DNA of 15,054 nt from CAYGTK01 sp964352775 (GTDB taxonomy: Bacteria > Bacteroidota > Bacteroidia > Chitinophagales > CAIOSU01), in the NCBI GenBank assembly GCA_964352775.1, contig CAYGTK010000097.1, positions 1 through 15,054 on the forward strand. The letters are read 5' to 3'. How positions within the stretch are numbered: position 1 is the first letter of the stretch; each line of letters opens with the position of its first letter. The position numbers were made by a program, and so were the translations under genes. A model generated the notes under the pieces. It had not been told where the DNA came from. It made no database searches and saw only the letters and a program-made list of their open reading frames with translations. Positions 8,371 through 15,054 of the stretch are shown one piece after another.

Positions 8371-10194
8371 CTAAACCACATCATCTAACATCACCTTACG
8401 CTTGCGTAGGTGGGCTTGACCTTCAGTTTGCATTAGGCTACCCGTAGCTCCTTTGGCAATTTCTGCGGCGTTACCTTCATCGGTGTCGATATGCATCTCC
8501 AGCGCGTACTTGGGCGATACGCGGATGAGCACATTGCCAAAGGTAAGTTTACGGTCGCCACTGCTTACGTCTACCTCTACTATATCGCGATCTTTCACCT
8601 GAAATAATTCAGCATCTTCAGGTGTCATGTGTATGTGGCGCCACGCGCAGATGAGGCCTTCGTGCAGGTCTACCTTTCCTTCTGGGCCTACTAGGGTTAT
8701 TCCAGGCGTGTTCTCTGTTTTACCCGACTCGCGTACGGGGGCATCTATGCCTAAAAAGAACTCATCAGTTCGCGATACTTCTACTTGGTTCTTGCTGCGC
8801 GTTGGGCCTAAAATGCGCACCCGCTCGATCGTGTTTTTTGGACCTACCAATGTCACACGCTCATTAGCAGCGAACTGACCTGGTTGCGATAAAGGTTTGT
8901 ATTCAGTAAGCTGATAACCCTTGCCAAATAGTAGCTCCACTGTTTCTTGTGTAACATGCACATGACGGGCCGATACAGCAATGGGGATGGGTGGTATCTC
9001 ATTCACCTTTTGCTTATCACTGGCTAGTTTTGCCGTTTGACGGGCTATAGATAGTTGTTCATCGGTAGCTATAGCCAGCATTTTTACGCGACTGTGTATC
9101 ATGCTGAAGTCAGCTACATCACTATCACTATTTAGGCGAATGTCACGATTCTTATCTTCATTTATCATGGCACCAATAAAGTCGAGCCGTTGGCAAACGC
9201 GGTGACGTATCACGGCACTATTTTCGCCAATTCCACCTGTGAACACAATGGCATCTACCCCACCCATTACAGCAGCGTAAGCACCAATATATTTACGAAT
9301 ACGGTGAGTGAACACGTGCATGGCCATTCGGGCAGCCTCATCACCATCACTCGCTTTTTCGATAATGTCGCGCATGTCTCCACTAGTGCGTGAAATACCT
9401 TTCAGGCCACTTTCTTTATTCAGTCGTCGGTCTAGTTCTTCTACGCTAATGTCTTCTTCGCGGGCTATGGCTATAAGTATGCCTGGGTCTACGTCGCCAC
9501 TGCGTGTGCCCATTACAAGGCCCTCAAGCGGGGTCATACCCATGCTGGTTTCTACGCTTCGGCCATATTCTACGGCGGTCATGCTACACCCACTCCCCAA
9601 GTGGCAGGTGATAATGCGTAAATTCCGATGATCTTGTTTTAGGAACTCCGCAGCCCGTTTTGATACGTACTGATGACTAGTACCGTGAAACCCGTAGCGA
9701 CGGATGTTATACTTCTCCGTCAGGTCGTGCGGTAAGGCATACAACTGCGCACGATGCGGTAAGGTATGGTGAAAGGCTGTATCGAAAACGGCTACATGTG
9801 GTAGGTCAGGGTAAAACTCTTTTGCCTTACGAATGCCAATCAAATTGATAGGGTTATGCAGTGGGGCTAGTTTGTTAAGGTCTTCAATGGTTTGTTCTAC
9901 CGCCTCATCAATATGTACAGGGCTATCAAAATGGTCGCCCCCATGCACCACACGGTGACCAACGGCCTGTACAGCTACATCACCTATTGCTTTTTTCAAC
10001 AAAGGAAAGAATTGGGCAAGCACTTTATCATGACCAGGACCTTCCAATTCCATATCATTTTCACCTAGGTGCAGCTGCGGTTTATCAGAACTTACTCGTT
10101 CAATAGTAGCCTTAACAGTCCGCTTTCCCGTTAGGGAATTTATCAGTTCAGCTTTTACTGATGAGCTACCACAATTGATGACCAAAATATCCAT
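8371..10194 (-). CDS. ackA: Acetate kinase fused to PduL-type phosphotransacylase
   Basis: This 607-residue protein joins two enzymes that normally are separate. Residues 1-390 are a full acetate kinase: INCGSSS (6-12), GHRVVHGG with R81, VFDTAFH with D138, YGFHGTSH with H170, HLGSG (198-202), GTRSGDVDPG with R231, GGIGENS (320-326) and E379 near the end. Residues about 400-590 are a PduL-type phosphate acyltransferase: SARHVHV (H411, H413), SQPGQFAANE (E445), ILGPTR (R466), AWRHIHM (H520, H522) and EMHIDTDE (H568), covering the known zinc-binding histidines. Together they would interconvert acetyl-CoA, acetyl phosphate and acetate plus ATP in the cytoplasm; propionate may also be accepted. 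There is no N-terminal encapsulation peptide and no microcompartment gene nearby. The linker is only about 10 residues, and the frame is continuous. ATG at 10192-10194 places the catalytic Asn at residue 7, as usual for the family. Confidence 0.95.
   Translation of the reverse strand: MDILVINCGSSSVKAELINSLTGKRTVKATIERVSSDKPQLHLGENDMELEGPGHDKVLAQFFPLLKKAIGDVAVQAVGHRVVHGGDHFDSPVHIDEAVEQTIEDLNKLAPLHNPINLIGIRKAKEFYPDLPHVAVFDTAFHHTLPHRAQLYALPHDLTEKYNIRRYGFHGTSHQYVSKRAAEFLKQDHRNLRIITCHLGSGCSMTAVEYGRSVETSMGMTPLEGLVMGTRSGDVDPGILIAIAREEDISVEELDRRLNKESGLKGISRTSGDMRDIIEKASDGDEAARMAMHVFTHRIRKYIGAYAAVMGGVDAIVFTGGIGENSAVIRHRVCQRLDFIGAMINEDKNRDIRLNSDSDVADFSMIHSRVKMLAIATDEQLSIARQTAKLASDKQKVNEIPPIPIAVSARHVHVTQETVELLFGKGYQLTEYKPLSQPGQFAANERVTLVGPKNTIERVRILGPTRSKNQVEVSRTDEFFLGIDAPVRESGKTENTPGITLVGPEGKVDLHEGLICAWRHIHMTPEDAELFQVKDRDIVEVDVSSGDRKLTFGNVLIRVSPKYALEMHIDTDEGNAAEIAKGATGSLMQTEGQAHLRKRKVMLDDVV
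8425..8997 (-). other. pduL: PduL phosphotransacylase domain of the fusion
   Basis: This part codes for residues about 400-590 of the fusion protein and corresponds to a nearly complete PduL, made of two similar beta-barrel halves in the known family. Each half carries one His-x-His pair (411/413 and 520/522), with a further histidine in EMHID (568). Free-standing PduL proteins are around 200 residues, so no part appears lost. PduL is unrelated to the Pta enzyme that usually partners acetate kinase. Confidence 0.9.
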
Positions 10195-10300
10195 AAGTGA
10201 TGTTATTTGCCGCTAAAATAGTGAAGAAGAAGTAACCCTTGTTTTAATTCCTGCATAAGCATCTTATTTTAGACCTTCCAAACTAAAAAAACCGACAACA
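10195..10300. promoter_or_regulatory. Divergent promoter region of the kinase fusion and the 178-residue protein
   Basis: This 106-base gap must hold starts for transcription in both directions. On the plus strand TTG at 10239-10241 lies 23 bases before TATTTTAG at 10265-10272, one mismatch from the Bacteroidota -7 box and 28 bases before the ATG at 10301. The same octamer, TATTTTAG, occurs on the minus strand at 10220-10213, 18 bases before the kinase ATG, but without a well-placed TTG. Both are inferences from the consensus. Confidence 0.35.
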
Positions 10301-10837
10301 ATGGAATTAGCAGTAGGCGCACGAGTAGAACATCCCAAATATGGTGAAGGAGTAGTTTATGGTGGAGATTTCGATTTCTACAAAGTCTTTTTTCAAGATC
10401 ATGGCGAAAAGGAAATAGCTCGCGAATATGATGGCATGACGGTGCATAGCAATGGCCCCGAAATGGAGAACGAACTGAGTATAGACGTAGTGGAAGATGC
10501 CCTGCGCACCGTATTGCTCGACTTGATAGACTTTACCCCCATGCTACCCATGGCTGCCCGCTGGGTAGGTGGTACTATGGAGCTAAAACCATCAGACAGT
10601 AGCTTGAGCAGCAAAGAAATACCTCTTGATACCTTCTTTAAAAAGATAGTGATGCTTCGCGACCGCCTACGCGTGTTAGAGCAGAGCATCAACAGTCATA
10701 AGGTATTGACCGAAGAGGATAAAGTGCACCTGCAACAATACATCACCCGATGCTATGGTAGCCTTACCACCTTCAACATCCTGTTTGCCGATAACGATCA
10801 TAACTTTGTGGGCGATAGTAAGAAGCGCGGGGAGTAG
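10301..10837 (+). CDS. Small protein with UvrD/PcrA tail-like N-terminal domain
   Basis: The 178-residue product opens with VGARVEHPKYGEGVVYGG (residues 5-22), followed by YKVFFQDHGEKEIA. This pattern matches the small beta-barrel (Tudor/SH3-like) domain found at the C-terminus of UvrD and PcrA helicases, where the consensus resembles G-x-x-V-x-H-x-x-F/Y-G-x-G. The rest (about 55-178) looks helical, with hydrophobic heptads around ALRTVLLDLIDF and FFKKIVMLRDRLRVLEQSI, and matches nothing I can name. There is no signal peptide or membrane segment, so it should be cytoplasmic. In UvrD the domain contacts RNA polymerase and DNA, but whether that applies here is unknown. Similar stand-alone proteins seem familiar from Bacteroidota as conserved proteins of unknown function. 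It is divergent from the kinase fusion and probably a single-gene unit. Confidence 0.8.
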   Translation: MELAVGARVEHPKYGEGVVYGGDFDFYKVFFQDHGEKEIAREYDGMTVHSNGPEMENELSIDVVEDALRTVLLDLIDFTPMLPMAARWVGGTMELKPSDSSLSSKEIPLDTFFKKIVMLRDRLRVLEQSINSHKVLTEEDKVHLQQYITRCYGSLTTFNILFADNDHNFVGDSKKRGE

Positions 10838-11066
10838 TATAATAAGTAGTGAAAAGTTAAGGAAAGTGATTTTGCATGGTCTTCATTTACTAGGAGGTAC
10901 CATAGCAAGGGTAAGCTAGTGATACACAATAGAATTGGCATGGTTGCGTTAAAAGATCATATTTTTCACGTAAAACTTACTTACTATACGACATGCCGTG
11001 CAACCATTTTATAGATTAGCACATCTAGTGATAAGTTCTAACCGTATAAGCCAAAACTCAATCCCC
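10838..11066. other. 229-base intergenic region upstream of the large surface protein
   Basis: I see no ORF or RNA gene here. It holds the best promoter-like site of the window (10935-10967) and an 8-base inverted repeat, ATGGTTGC at 10940-10947 and GCAACCAT at 11000-11007, whose arms lie on either side of the -7 box and predicted transcription start. No clear intrinsic terminator for the preceding gene is visible. Confidence 0.4.
10935..10967 (+). promoter_or_regulatory. Putative Bacteroidota-type promoter
   Basis: TTG at 10935-10937 is followed after 22 bases by TATTTTTC at 10960-10967. This fits the Bacteroidota pattern TTG-N17-23-TAnnTTTG with one mismatch. Transcription would start near 10973, leaving a leader of roughly 90 bases before the ATG at 11067. 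Confidence 0.45.
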
Positions 11067-13808
11067 ATGAGATCATTATTGTTATCCCTCCTGATCAGCA
11101 CACTCTTTTCAGCGGCTAGTGTTGCTCAGTGTAATAATCTTCCCTACAATTTTGAAGGATTTAGTCCTGATACAATTTATTGTGCTGAAACTGGTGTGCC
11201 GTTCTACGGTGTATATGATTTTAGATCGTACGACCTAGTAGCTGGGGTTACCAGCAATTATATTATTATAGATAGCCTTACCAACTTACCCCCAGGAATA
11301 AGCTATACAGTAATAGACTCTTCTGGCGACGGTATATTTAGCACATCAGAACCCGGTTGCATTACACTACAAGGCACCACTAATGGCCCTGCTGGCTATT
11401 ATGATATTGGTGTATACGTAACATGGAAACTCAGTATCCTTCCAAACCCTATTTCTGGTGAGTTAGAAGCTATTATTACTCAAGTAGCGACAGGTTCCAC
11501 AGATGGTTTTGATGGTGGCATTAATGTGGTAAGCCCAGGAGGTAACTGTGCTTCCTCACAACCTCCTTTTTCTTCGCCATGTACTGTAACTCCTAGCTCA
11601 GTTATCGGCTTAAGCCAAGATACACTTCCATGCGCCCAACGAAACGTTCCTTATGAGGAGATCTTGCAGTTCCAAAACTATACTACTATAAATATAGCTG
11701 GAGCTCTTGTTACTATAGATTCTATGAAGTTACTAAACCTTCAGGGAGCGCCTAACGGACTAGCTTTAGCTACTAATAAGCAGAACGACACTTATATAGC
11801 GGGCGAGTTTGGTTGTGTAACTATATCGGGTACTACGCTATCTGCTATTGGCGATTATAATATTGACCCCCGAATACGTGTTTGGGTAACATTAGGGGGC
11901 ACTTCAAACACTATCGATACTCTATTAAGTGCCTTAAGCGGAAATACGCTTGATTTGGAAGTTGTACCTCAAGGTGCTGCCTGTAATTACACAAACGTAT
12001 TTCCGCCAGGAACTTGTGGTCCTAACTATCCGTCTATAATTGGCTTTACCCCTAATGATACGATTTGTGCTGAACGGGGAGATTTTTCCGTACACATCGA
12101 ATCCATTAGGAATTTTGGCATCATACAAGGAATAACGGTAGAGTGGATGACAATAGATAGCATTGTAGGGTTACCAGATGGTATTAGTTATATAGTTGAC
12201 GACTCAACAGGAGATGGCACCTTTAGCACGCTCGAGCCTGGGTGTATTCAATTTGCCGGTACTAGCAATGACAGTATTGGTGATTATAAACCGGAAATAT
12301 TTATTACGATGAAAGTTACCTTGTTGCCAAATCCAATTTCGGGTAGCTTGAATCAGATCATTGACCAACTAGCTCCGGGAAATACTTTCTACAATAGGAT
12401 CGTTTACCGCTTAACTGATCCTGGCGCTAATTGTGCAATATCGTTCTCAAGTGGAATTAGTCTTATCAGCGGATCAGTATTTTTCGACCAGAACGCTAAT
12501 GGACTAAAAGATAGCGGCGATATAGACATGGCCAACCAAATGCTTACTTTAACCGATACATCTGGGTCAGTATCATTGGTTACCAATTCGCAAGGCTTGT
12601 TTGCTCGATTGGTAAATAATAGCACTTACGTCTTGTCGTTAACCATACCTGCCAGTTATCAGTTATCTAGCTCACCAGCTACTTACAACTTAGTGCTATC
12701 TAACGACACTAGTGTATCAGGCTTGGTTTTTGGAATTACCCCAACCAACCCCATGCCTTCTGTACAAGTTAATATTGATGGAAACACTCTACGTCCTGGA
12801 TTTTATGCCACCCAATGGCTCACCTATGAAAATACGGGTACTACAGTAGAGAGCGGAACTATTACTTACTGTCCTGATGATTCCCTCAGCTATATAAGCT
12901 CAACAGTAACTCCTGATGCCATAGTAAACGGCTGTTACAAATTCGATTTCACTAACCTCTTCCCTGGTCAAACTGTAAGTATAAATATTAGAGTAAGAGT
13001 GCCCCCTAACGTTGATCTATTGGGAGACACCCTGTGTTCTACAGCAAATGTTGACCTAACAAGCGGGGTGAATAACTCCATTTATGCTACAGATGAAGTT
13101 TGTATAACTGTATTAGGTGCATACGACCCTAATGACAAGCAGGTACTGCCAGATCTTGTTTACAATGAAGATAAAGATGATGCTGTGCTAGCCTATCGTA
13201 TCCGTTTTCAGAATACGGGTACCGATACAGCTTTTAATATAGTAGTGCGCGATACCATTAGCCCATTTATTGACATTAATAGCATTGAAATGGTAGCTTC
13301 TAGTCACAATTACCAGTTGAGTATTGAAGGTAGCGCAAGGGTAGCAGTTTGGACATTCGCAAACGTGCTGTTGCCTGATAGCAATGTGAACGAGCCTGGT
13401 AGCCATGGATATATCAAGTTTAGAGCTAGTCTTGTAGCTGGAGTACCTGACTTTACCACAGTACCAAATCGCGCGGGTATTTTCTTTGACTTTAACCCGC
13501 CTATTATTACTAATTACGCAGAGCTGAAATTAGATGAACCAAATAGTATCCGCGTGAGCGATCAACTTCGTGCTATTGCTTTCCCTAATCCAAATAATGG
13601 TTCGGCAACCATTCAGTGGGCTAAGGAACTGAACAATTTTGAGGTTAGTCTATTCGATATTTCTGGTAAGCGCCTATTGTTCGATGATAAGCTGCAAGGC
13701 AATAGCTATCAGCTACAGATGGAAGGCTTAGCGGGTGGTATTTACTACTACCAGATAAGCCAGCAAGGGCAGGCTTTGGGTAAGGGCAAGTTGGTAGTAA
13801 TGGAGTAG
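11067..13808 (+). CDS. Large secreted T9SS protein with three four-cysteine repeats
   Basis: I place the start at ATG 11067 because it gives a clean signal peptide (one Arg, LLLSLLISTLF, cleavage after SVA just before Gln-Cys). An in-frame GTG at 10998 would add 23 residues ahead of it. The 913-residue product has three repeats of about 135-140 residues (residues 22-161, 172-306, 317-456), each with four cysteines. Next comes an SdrD B-like domain (GSVFFDQNANGLKDSGD, 469-485) and a beta-rich stretch with four more cysteines. A Bacteroidota-typical region follows, running from AYDPNDKQV (685-693) through RIRFQNTGTDTAFN to FDFNPPIITN (807-816). A T9SS type A sorting domain from AFPNPNNG (838) to the end closes the protein. 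It has no enzymatic motif. An extracellular, adhesin-like or structural role is inferred. It has its own putative promoter and a strong terminator, so it is probably monocistronic. Confidence 0.9.
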   Translation: MRSLLLSLLISTLFSAASVAQCNNLPYNFEGFSPDTIYCAETGVPFYGVYDFRSYDLVAGVTSNYIIIDSLTNLPPGISYTVIDSSGDGIFSTSEPGCITLQGTTNGPAGYYDIGVYVTWKLSILPNPISGELEAIITQVATGSTDGFDGGINVVSPGGNCASSQPPFSSPCTVTPSSVIGLSQDTLPCAQRNVPYEEILQFQNYTTINIAGALVTIDSMKLLNLQGAPNGLALATNKQNDTYIAGEFGCVTISGTTLSAIGDYNIDPRIRVWVTLGGTSNTIDTLLSALSGNTLDLEVVPQGAACNYTNVFPPGTCGPNYPSIIGFTPNDTICAERGDFSVHIESIRNFGIIQGITVEWMTIDSIVGLPDGISYIVDDSTGDGTFSTLEPGCIQFAGTSNDSIGDYKPEIFITMKVTLLPNPISGSLNQIIDQLAPGNTFYNRIVYRLTDPGANCAISFSSGISLISGSVFFDQNANGLKDSGDIDMANQMLTLTDTSGSVSLVTNSQGLFARLVNNSTYVLSLTIPASYQLSSSPATYNLVLSNDTSVSGLVFGITPTNPMPSVQVNIDGNTLRPGFYATQWLTYENTGTTVESGTITYCPDDSLSYISSTVTPDAIVNGCYKFDFTNLFPGQTVSINIRVRVPPNVDLLGDTLCSTANVDLTSGVNNSIYATDEVCITVLGAYDPNDKQVLPDLVYNEDKDDAVLAYRIRFQNTGTDTAFNIVVRDTISPFIDINSIEMVASSHNYQLSIEGSARVAVWTFANVLLPDSNVNEPGSHGYIKFRASLVAGVPDFTTVPNRAGIFFDFNPPIITNYAELKLDEPNSIRVSDQLRAIAFPNPNNGSATIQWAKELNNFEVSLFDISGKRLLFDDKLQGNSYQLQMEGLAGGIYYYQISQQGQALGKGKLVVME
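11130..12434 (+). repeat. Three tandem four-cysteine repeats (protein level)
   Basis: The copies span 11130-11549, 11580-11984 and 12015-12434, measured from first to last cysteine. Cysteine spacings are C-X16-C-X58-C-X62-C in copies 1 and 3 and C-X16-C-X60-C-X55-C in copy 2. Shared words include FSPDTIYCAETG versus FTPNDTICAERG, a DSSGDG/DSTGDG loop before EPGC, and LPNPISG in copies 1 and 3. The DNA is diverged at synonymous positions, so the duplication is old. Disulfide bonding is likely for an exported protein but is not shown by sequence alone. Confidence 0.85.
13569..13805 (+). other. T9SS type A C-terminal sorting domain of the large surface protein
   Basis: The last 79 residues run from IAFPNPNNGSATIQW through FEVSLFDISGKRLL and GLAGGIYYYQI to KGKLVVME. 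This is the standard arrangement of the domain that directs cargo through the type IX secretion system. Confidence 0.88.
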
Positions 13809-13830
13809 TAATACCCGCATACTCTCTTGC

Positions 13831-13870
13831 AAAATACACATGATTTATCTTTTTCCACATGTGTTTTTTT
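13831..13870 (+). terminator. Intrinsic terminator after the large surface protein gene
   Basis: ACACATG at 13836-13842 pairs with CATGTGT at 13858-13864 around a 15-base loop. After one T-T mismatch, AAAA at 13831-13834 can extend pairing with the following T run. A run of seven T (13864-13870) follows directly. It sits 22 bases after the stop codon. Confidence 0.75.
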
Positions 13871-13905
13871 GTAACATTTGATGTGACAACACGTAATAAG
13901 TTGTA

Positions 13906-13925
13906 GTTAAGCTCTTTAGCTTGAT
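13906..13925 (+). promoter_or_regulatory. Small hairpin ahead of the FIST gene
   Basis: AAGCT at 13909-13913 and AGCTT at 13918-13922 form a stem with a CTTT loop, extended by one A-T and two G-T pairs to eight pairs. It ends 23 bases before the ATG at 13949. It could be an operator, a leader hairpin, or chance. No convincing promoter was found in this gap. Confidence 0.25.
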
Positions 13926-13948
13926 GACTATAACTTAATATACACGTT

Positions 13949-15054
13949 ATGAACGTTGATCAATTCTCCCTAGCCAATGGCGAGCTACTATTTGCCAAAC
14001 AAACCACCACACCTTCTGCAATAGCTATGGTATTGCTGTTTACCAGCCGTACTCAGTTAGAAGATCCACATTGGATAAGTGTTGTAAAAGATGCTTACCC
14101 TAATGCCCCAATTATATCCTGCTCTACTTCAGGAGAAATATATGATGAAGACGTGTTGGATGATTCCGTTTCAGGAGTTGCTGTACAATTTGAGAGTACA
14201 ACTACAGCTATACACCACATTCAAAATAAAGACGCGATAGATAGTTTTGCCTCTGGAAAAGCCTTGGCTGCTGAATTCGATAAGAACGACCTGAAACATA
14301 TCATGGTCTATTCTGATGGCCATTTAGTAAATGGTACCGACCTAATTAATGGCATGTACAACGCCTTAGGTACCGATATACCTGTAACAGGTGGATTGGC
14401 TGGCGATGGCGCCAACTTTGCCAAAACACTAGTTGGGTTGAACGATAATATACAAGAAGGAAACATAGTAGCCATCGGCTTTTATGGTGATGCCATTGAG
14501 ATAGGCCACGGCTCGCACGGCGGATGGGATGAATTTGGTCCTATACGTTCAATTACCAGATCGGATAGCAACGTATTATATGAGTTAGACGGAAAGAATG
14601 CCCTTGACTTGTACAAAGAGTATTTGGGTGAAAAAGCAGATGGATTACCAGGTACTGCACTTTTATTTCCACTTGCTGTAACGGTGGAGGGTAAAGAAGG
14701 TCAACTGGTTCGCACGATTTTGAACATCGATCATGAAGAGGGCAGTATGACCTTTGCGGGCGATATTCTGCAAGGTGCTAAAGCACGTTTCATGAAAGCC
14801 AACTTCGACAATTTGGTAGATGGTGCAGGTGAAGCTGCCACTACTGCCATGAAGGAAAATAATAATCCAGCAGAATTAGCTGTGATGATAAGCTGTGTTG
14901 GCAGAAAACTAGTACTTGGCCAACGTATTGATGAAGAAATAGAAGAGGCTAAGGAGCGATTGGGAGAGCAAGCCGCTGTAATTGGATTTTACAGTTACGG
15001 AGAAATATGCCCCATAAAAAAGAATGTAGCCGAGCTACATAATCAAACGATGAC
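13949..15054 (+). CDS. FIST-domain sensory protein, 3' end missing
   Basis: The frame is open from ATG 13949 to the window edge, giving 368 residues. The N-terminal FIST domain shows IISCSTSGEIYD (55-66), VTGGLAGDGANF (146-157) and GGWDEFGP (191-198). The C-terminal FIST domain shows MISCVGRKLVLGQRI (313-327), GFYSYGEICP (346-355) and LHNQTM at the cut end. This is the full order of the family, and LHNQT is normally near the end of the C-terminal domain, so the domain itself is almost complete. FIST proteins are predicted small-ligand sensors, perhaps for amino acids, and often act with histidine kinases or chemotaxis proteins. Whether a kinase domain or kinase gene follows lies outside the window. 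There is no signal peptide, so it is cytoplasmic. It is separated from the preceding gene by a terminator. Confidence 0.92.
   Translation, partial: MNVDQFSLANGELLFAKQTTTPSAIAMVLLFTSRTQLEDPHWISVVKDAYPNAPIISCSTSGEIYDEDVLDDSVSGVAVQFESTTTAIHHIQNKDAIDSFASGKALAAEFDKNDLKHIMVYSDGHLVNGTDLINGMYNALGTDIPVTGGLAGDGANFAKTLVGLNDNIQEGNIVAIGFYGDAIEIGHGSHGGWDEFGPIRSITRSDSNVLYELDGKNALDLYKEYLGEKADGLPGTALLFPLAVTVEGKEGQLVRTILNIDHEEGSMTFAGDILQGAKARFMKANFDNLVDGAGEAATTAMKENNNPAELAVMISCVGRKLVLGQRIDEEIEEAKERLGEQAAVIGFYSYGEICPIKKNVAELHNQTM

Noticed and set aside
9308..9631. 107-codon frame on the plus strand inside the kinase fusion
   Set aside because: It lies wholly opposite strongly conserved acetate kinase codons and its product is Ser/Arg-rich with no recognisable motif.
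8371..10194. PduL domain as evidence of a bacterial microcompartment
   Set aside because: There is no shell protein, no encapsulation peptide and no diol or ethanolamine enzyme nearby; the domain is fused to acetate kinase.
10998..11066. GTG start giving a 936-residue version of the large surface protein
   Set aside because: It would place 23 extra residues before an evident signal peptide; ATG at 11067 gives a standard one.
13931..13938. TAACTTAA as a -7 box for the FIST gene
   Set aside because: It has two mismatches to TAnnTTTG and the nearest suitable TTG is 27 bases upstream, outside the usual range.

Overview
The window looks like chromosomal DNA from a member of the Bacteroidota. The evidence is two secreted proteins ending in type A sorting domains of the type IX secretion system (T9SS), a cell-surface protein with the 'AYDPNDK' region common in that phylum, little sign of Shine-Dalgarno sites before the genes, and a few promoter-like sites resembling the Bacteroidota TTG-N17-23-TAnnTTTG pattern. 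Base composition is moderately AT-rich by eye. I cannot name a genus. I see no phage genes, insertion sequences, tRNA, rRNA or CRISPR array, and no intergenic gap reaches 300 bases.

Layout. (1) 1-1407, +: the 3' part of a helical protein gene of unknown function, open at the left edge. (2) 1404-4580, -: a UvrD-type helicase fused to a RecB-like nuclease that carries a possible iron-sulfur cysteine set; its stop codon shares TTAA with gene 1. (3) 4666-6492, +: a PhoD-like phosphatase with a Sec signal peptide and a T9SS sorting domain. (4) 6473-7423 and 7455-8243, -: a site-2 protease family membrane peptidase downstream of a phytanoyl-CoA dioxygenase family oxygenase, probably co-transcribed. 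(5) 8371-10194, -: a fusion of acetate kinase and a PduL-type phosphotransacylase. (6) 10301-10837, +: a small protein with a UvrD/PcrA tail-like N-terminal domain. (7) 11067-13808, +: a large secreted T9SS protein with three four-cysteine repeats, followed by a good intrinsic terminator. (8) 13949 to the right edge, +: a FIST-domain sensory protein, cut by the window end.

The genes do not form one obvious pathway. The most striking one is the AckA-PduL fusion. It carries both steps linking acetyl-CoA to acetate and ATP in a single 607-residue chain, with the key residues of both halves present and no sign of a microcompartment context. The second is the four-cysteine repeat of the large surface protein, whose first and third copies have exactly the same cysteine spacing. 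The helicase-nuclease points to DNA break processing or repair; nothing beside it indicates a defence island.
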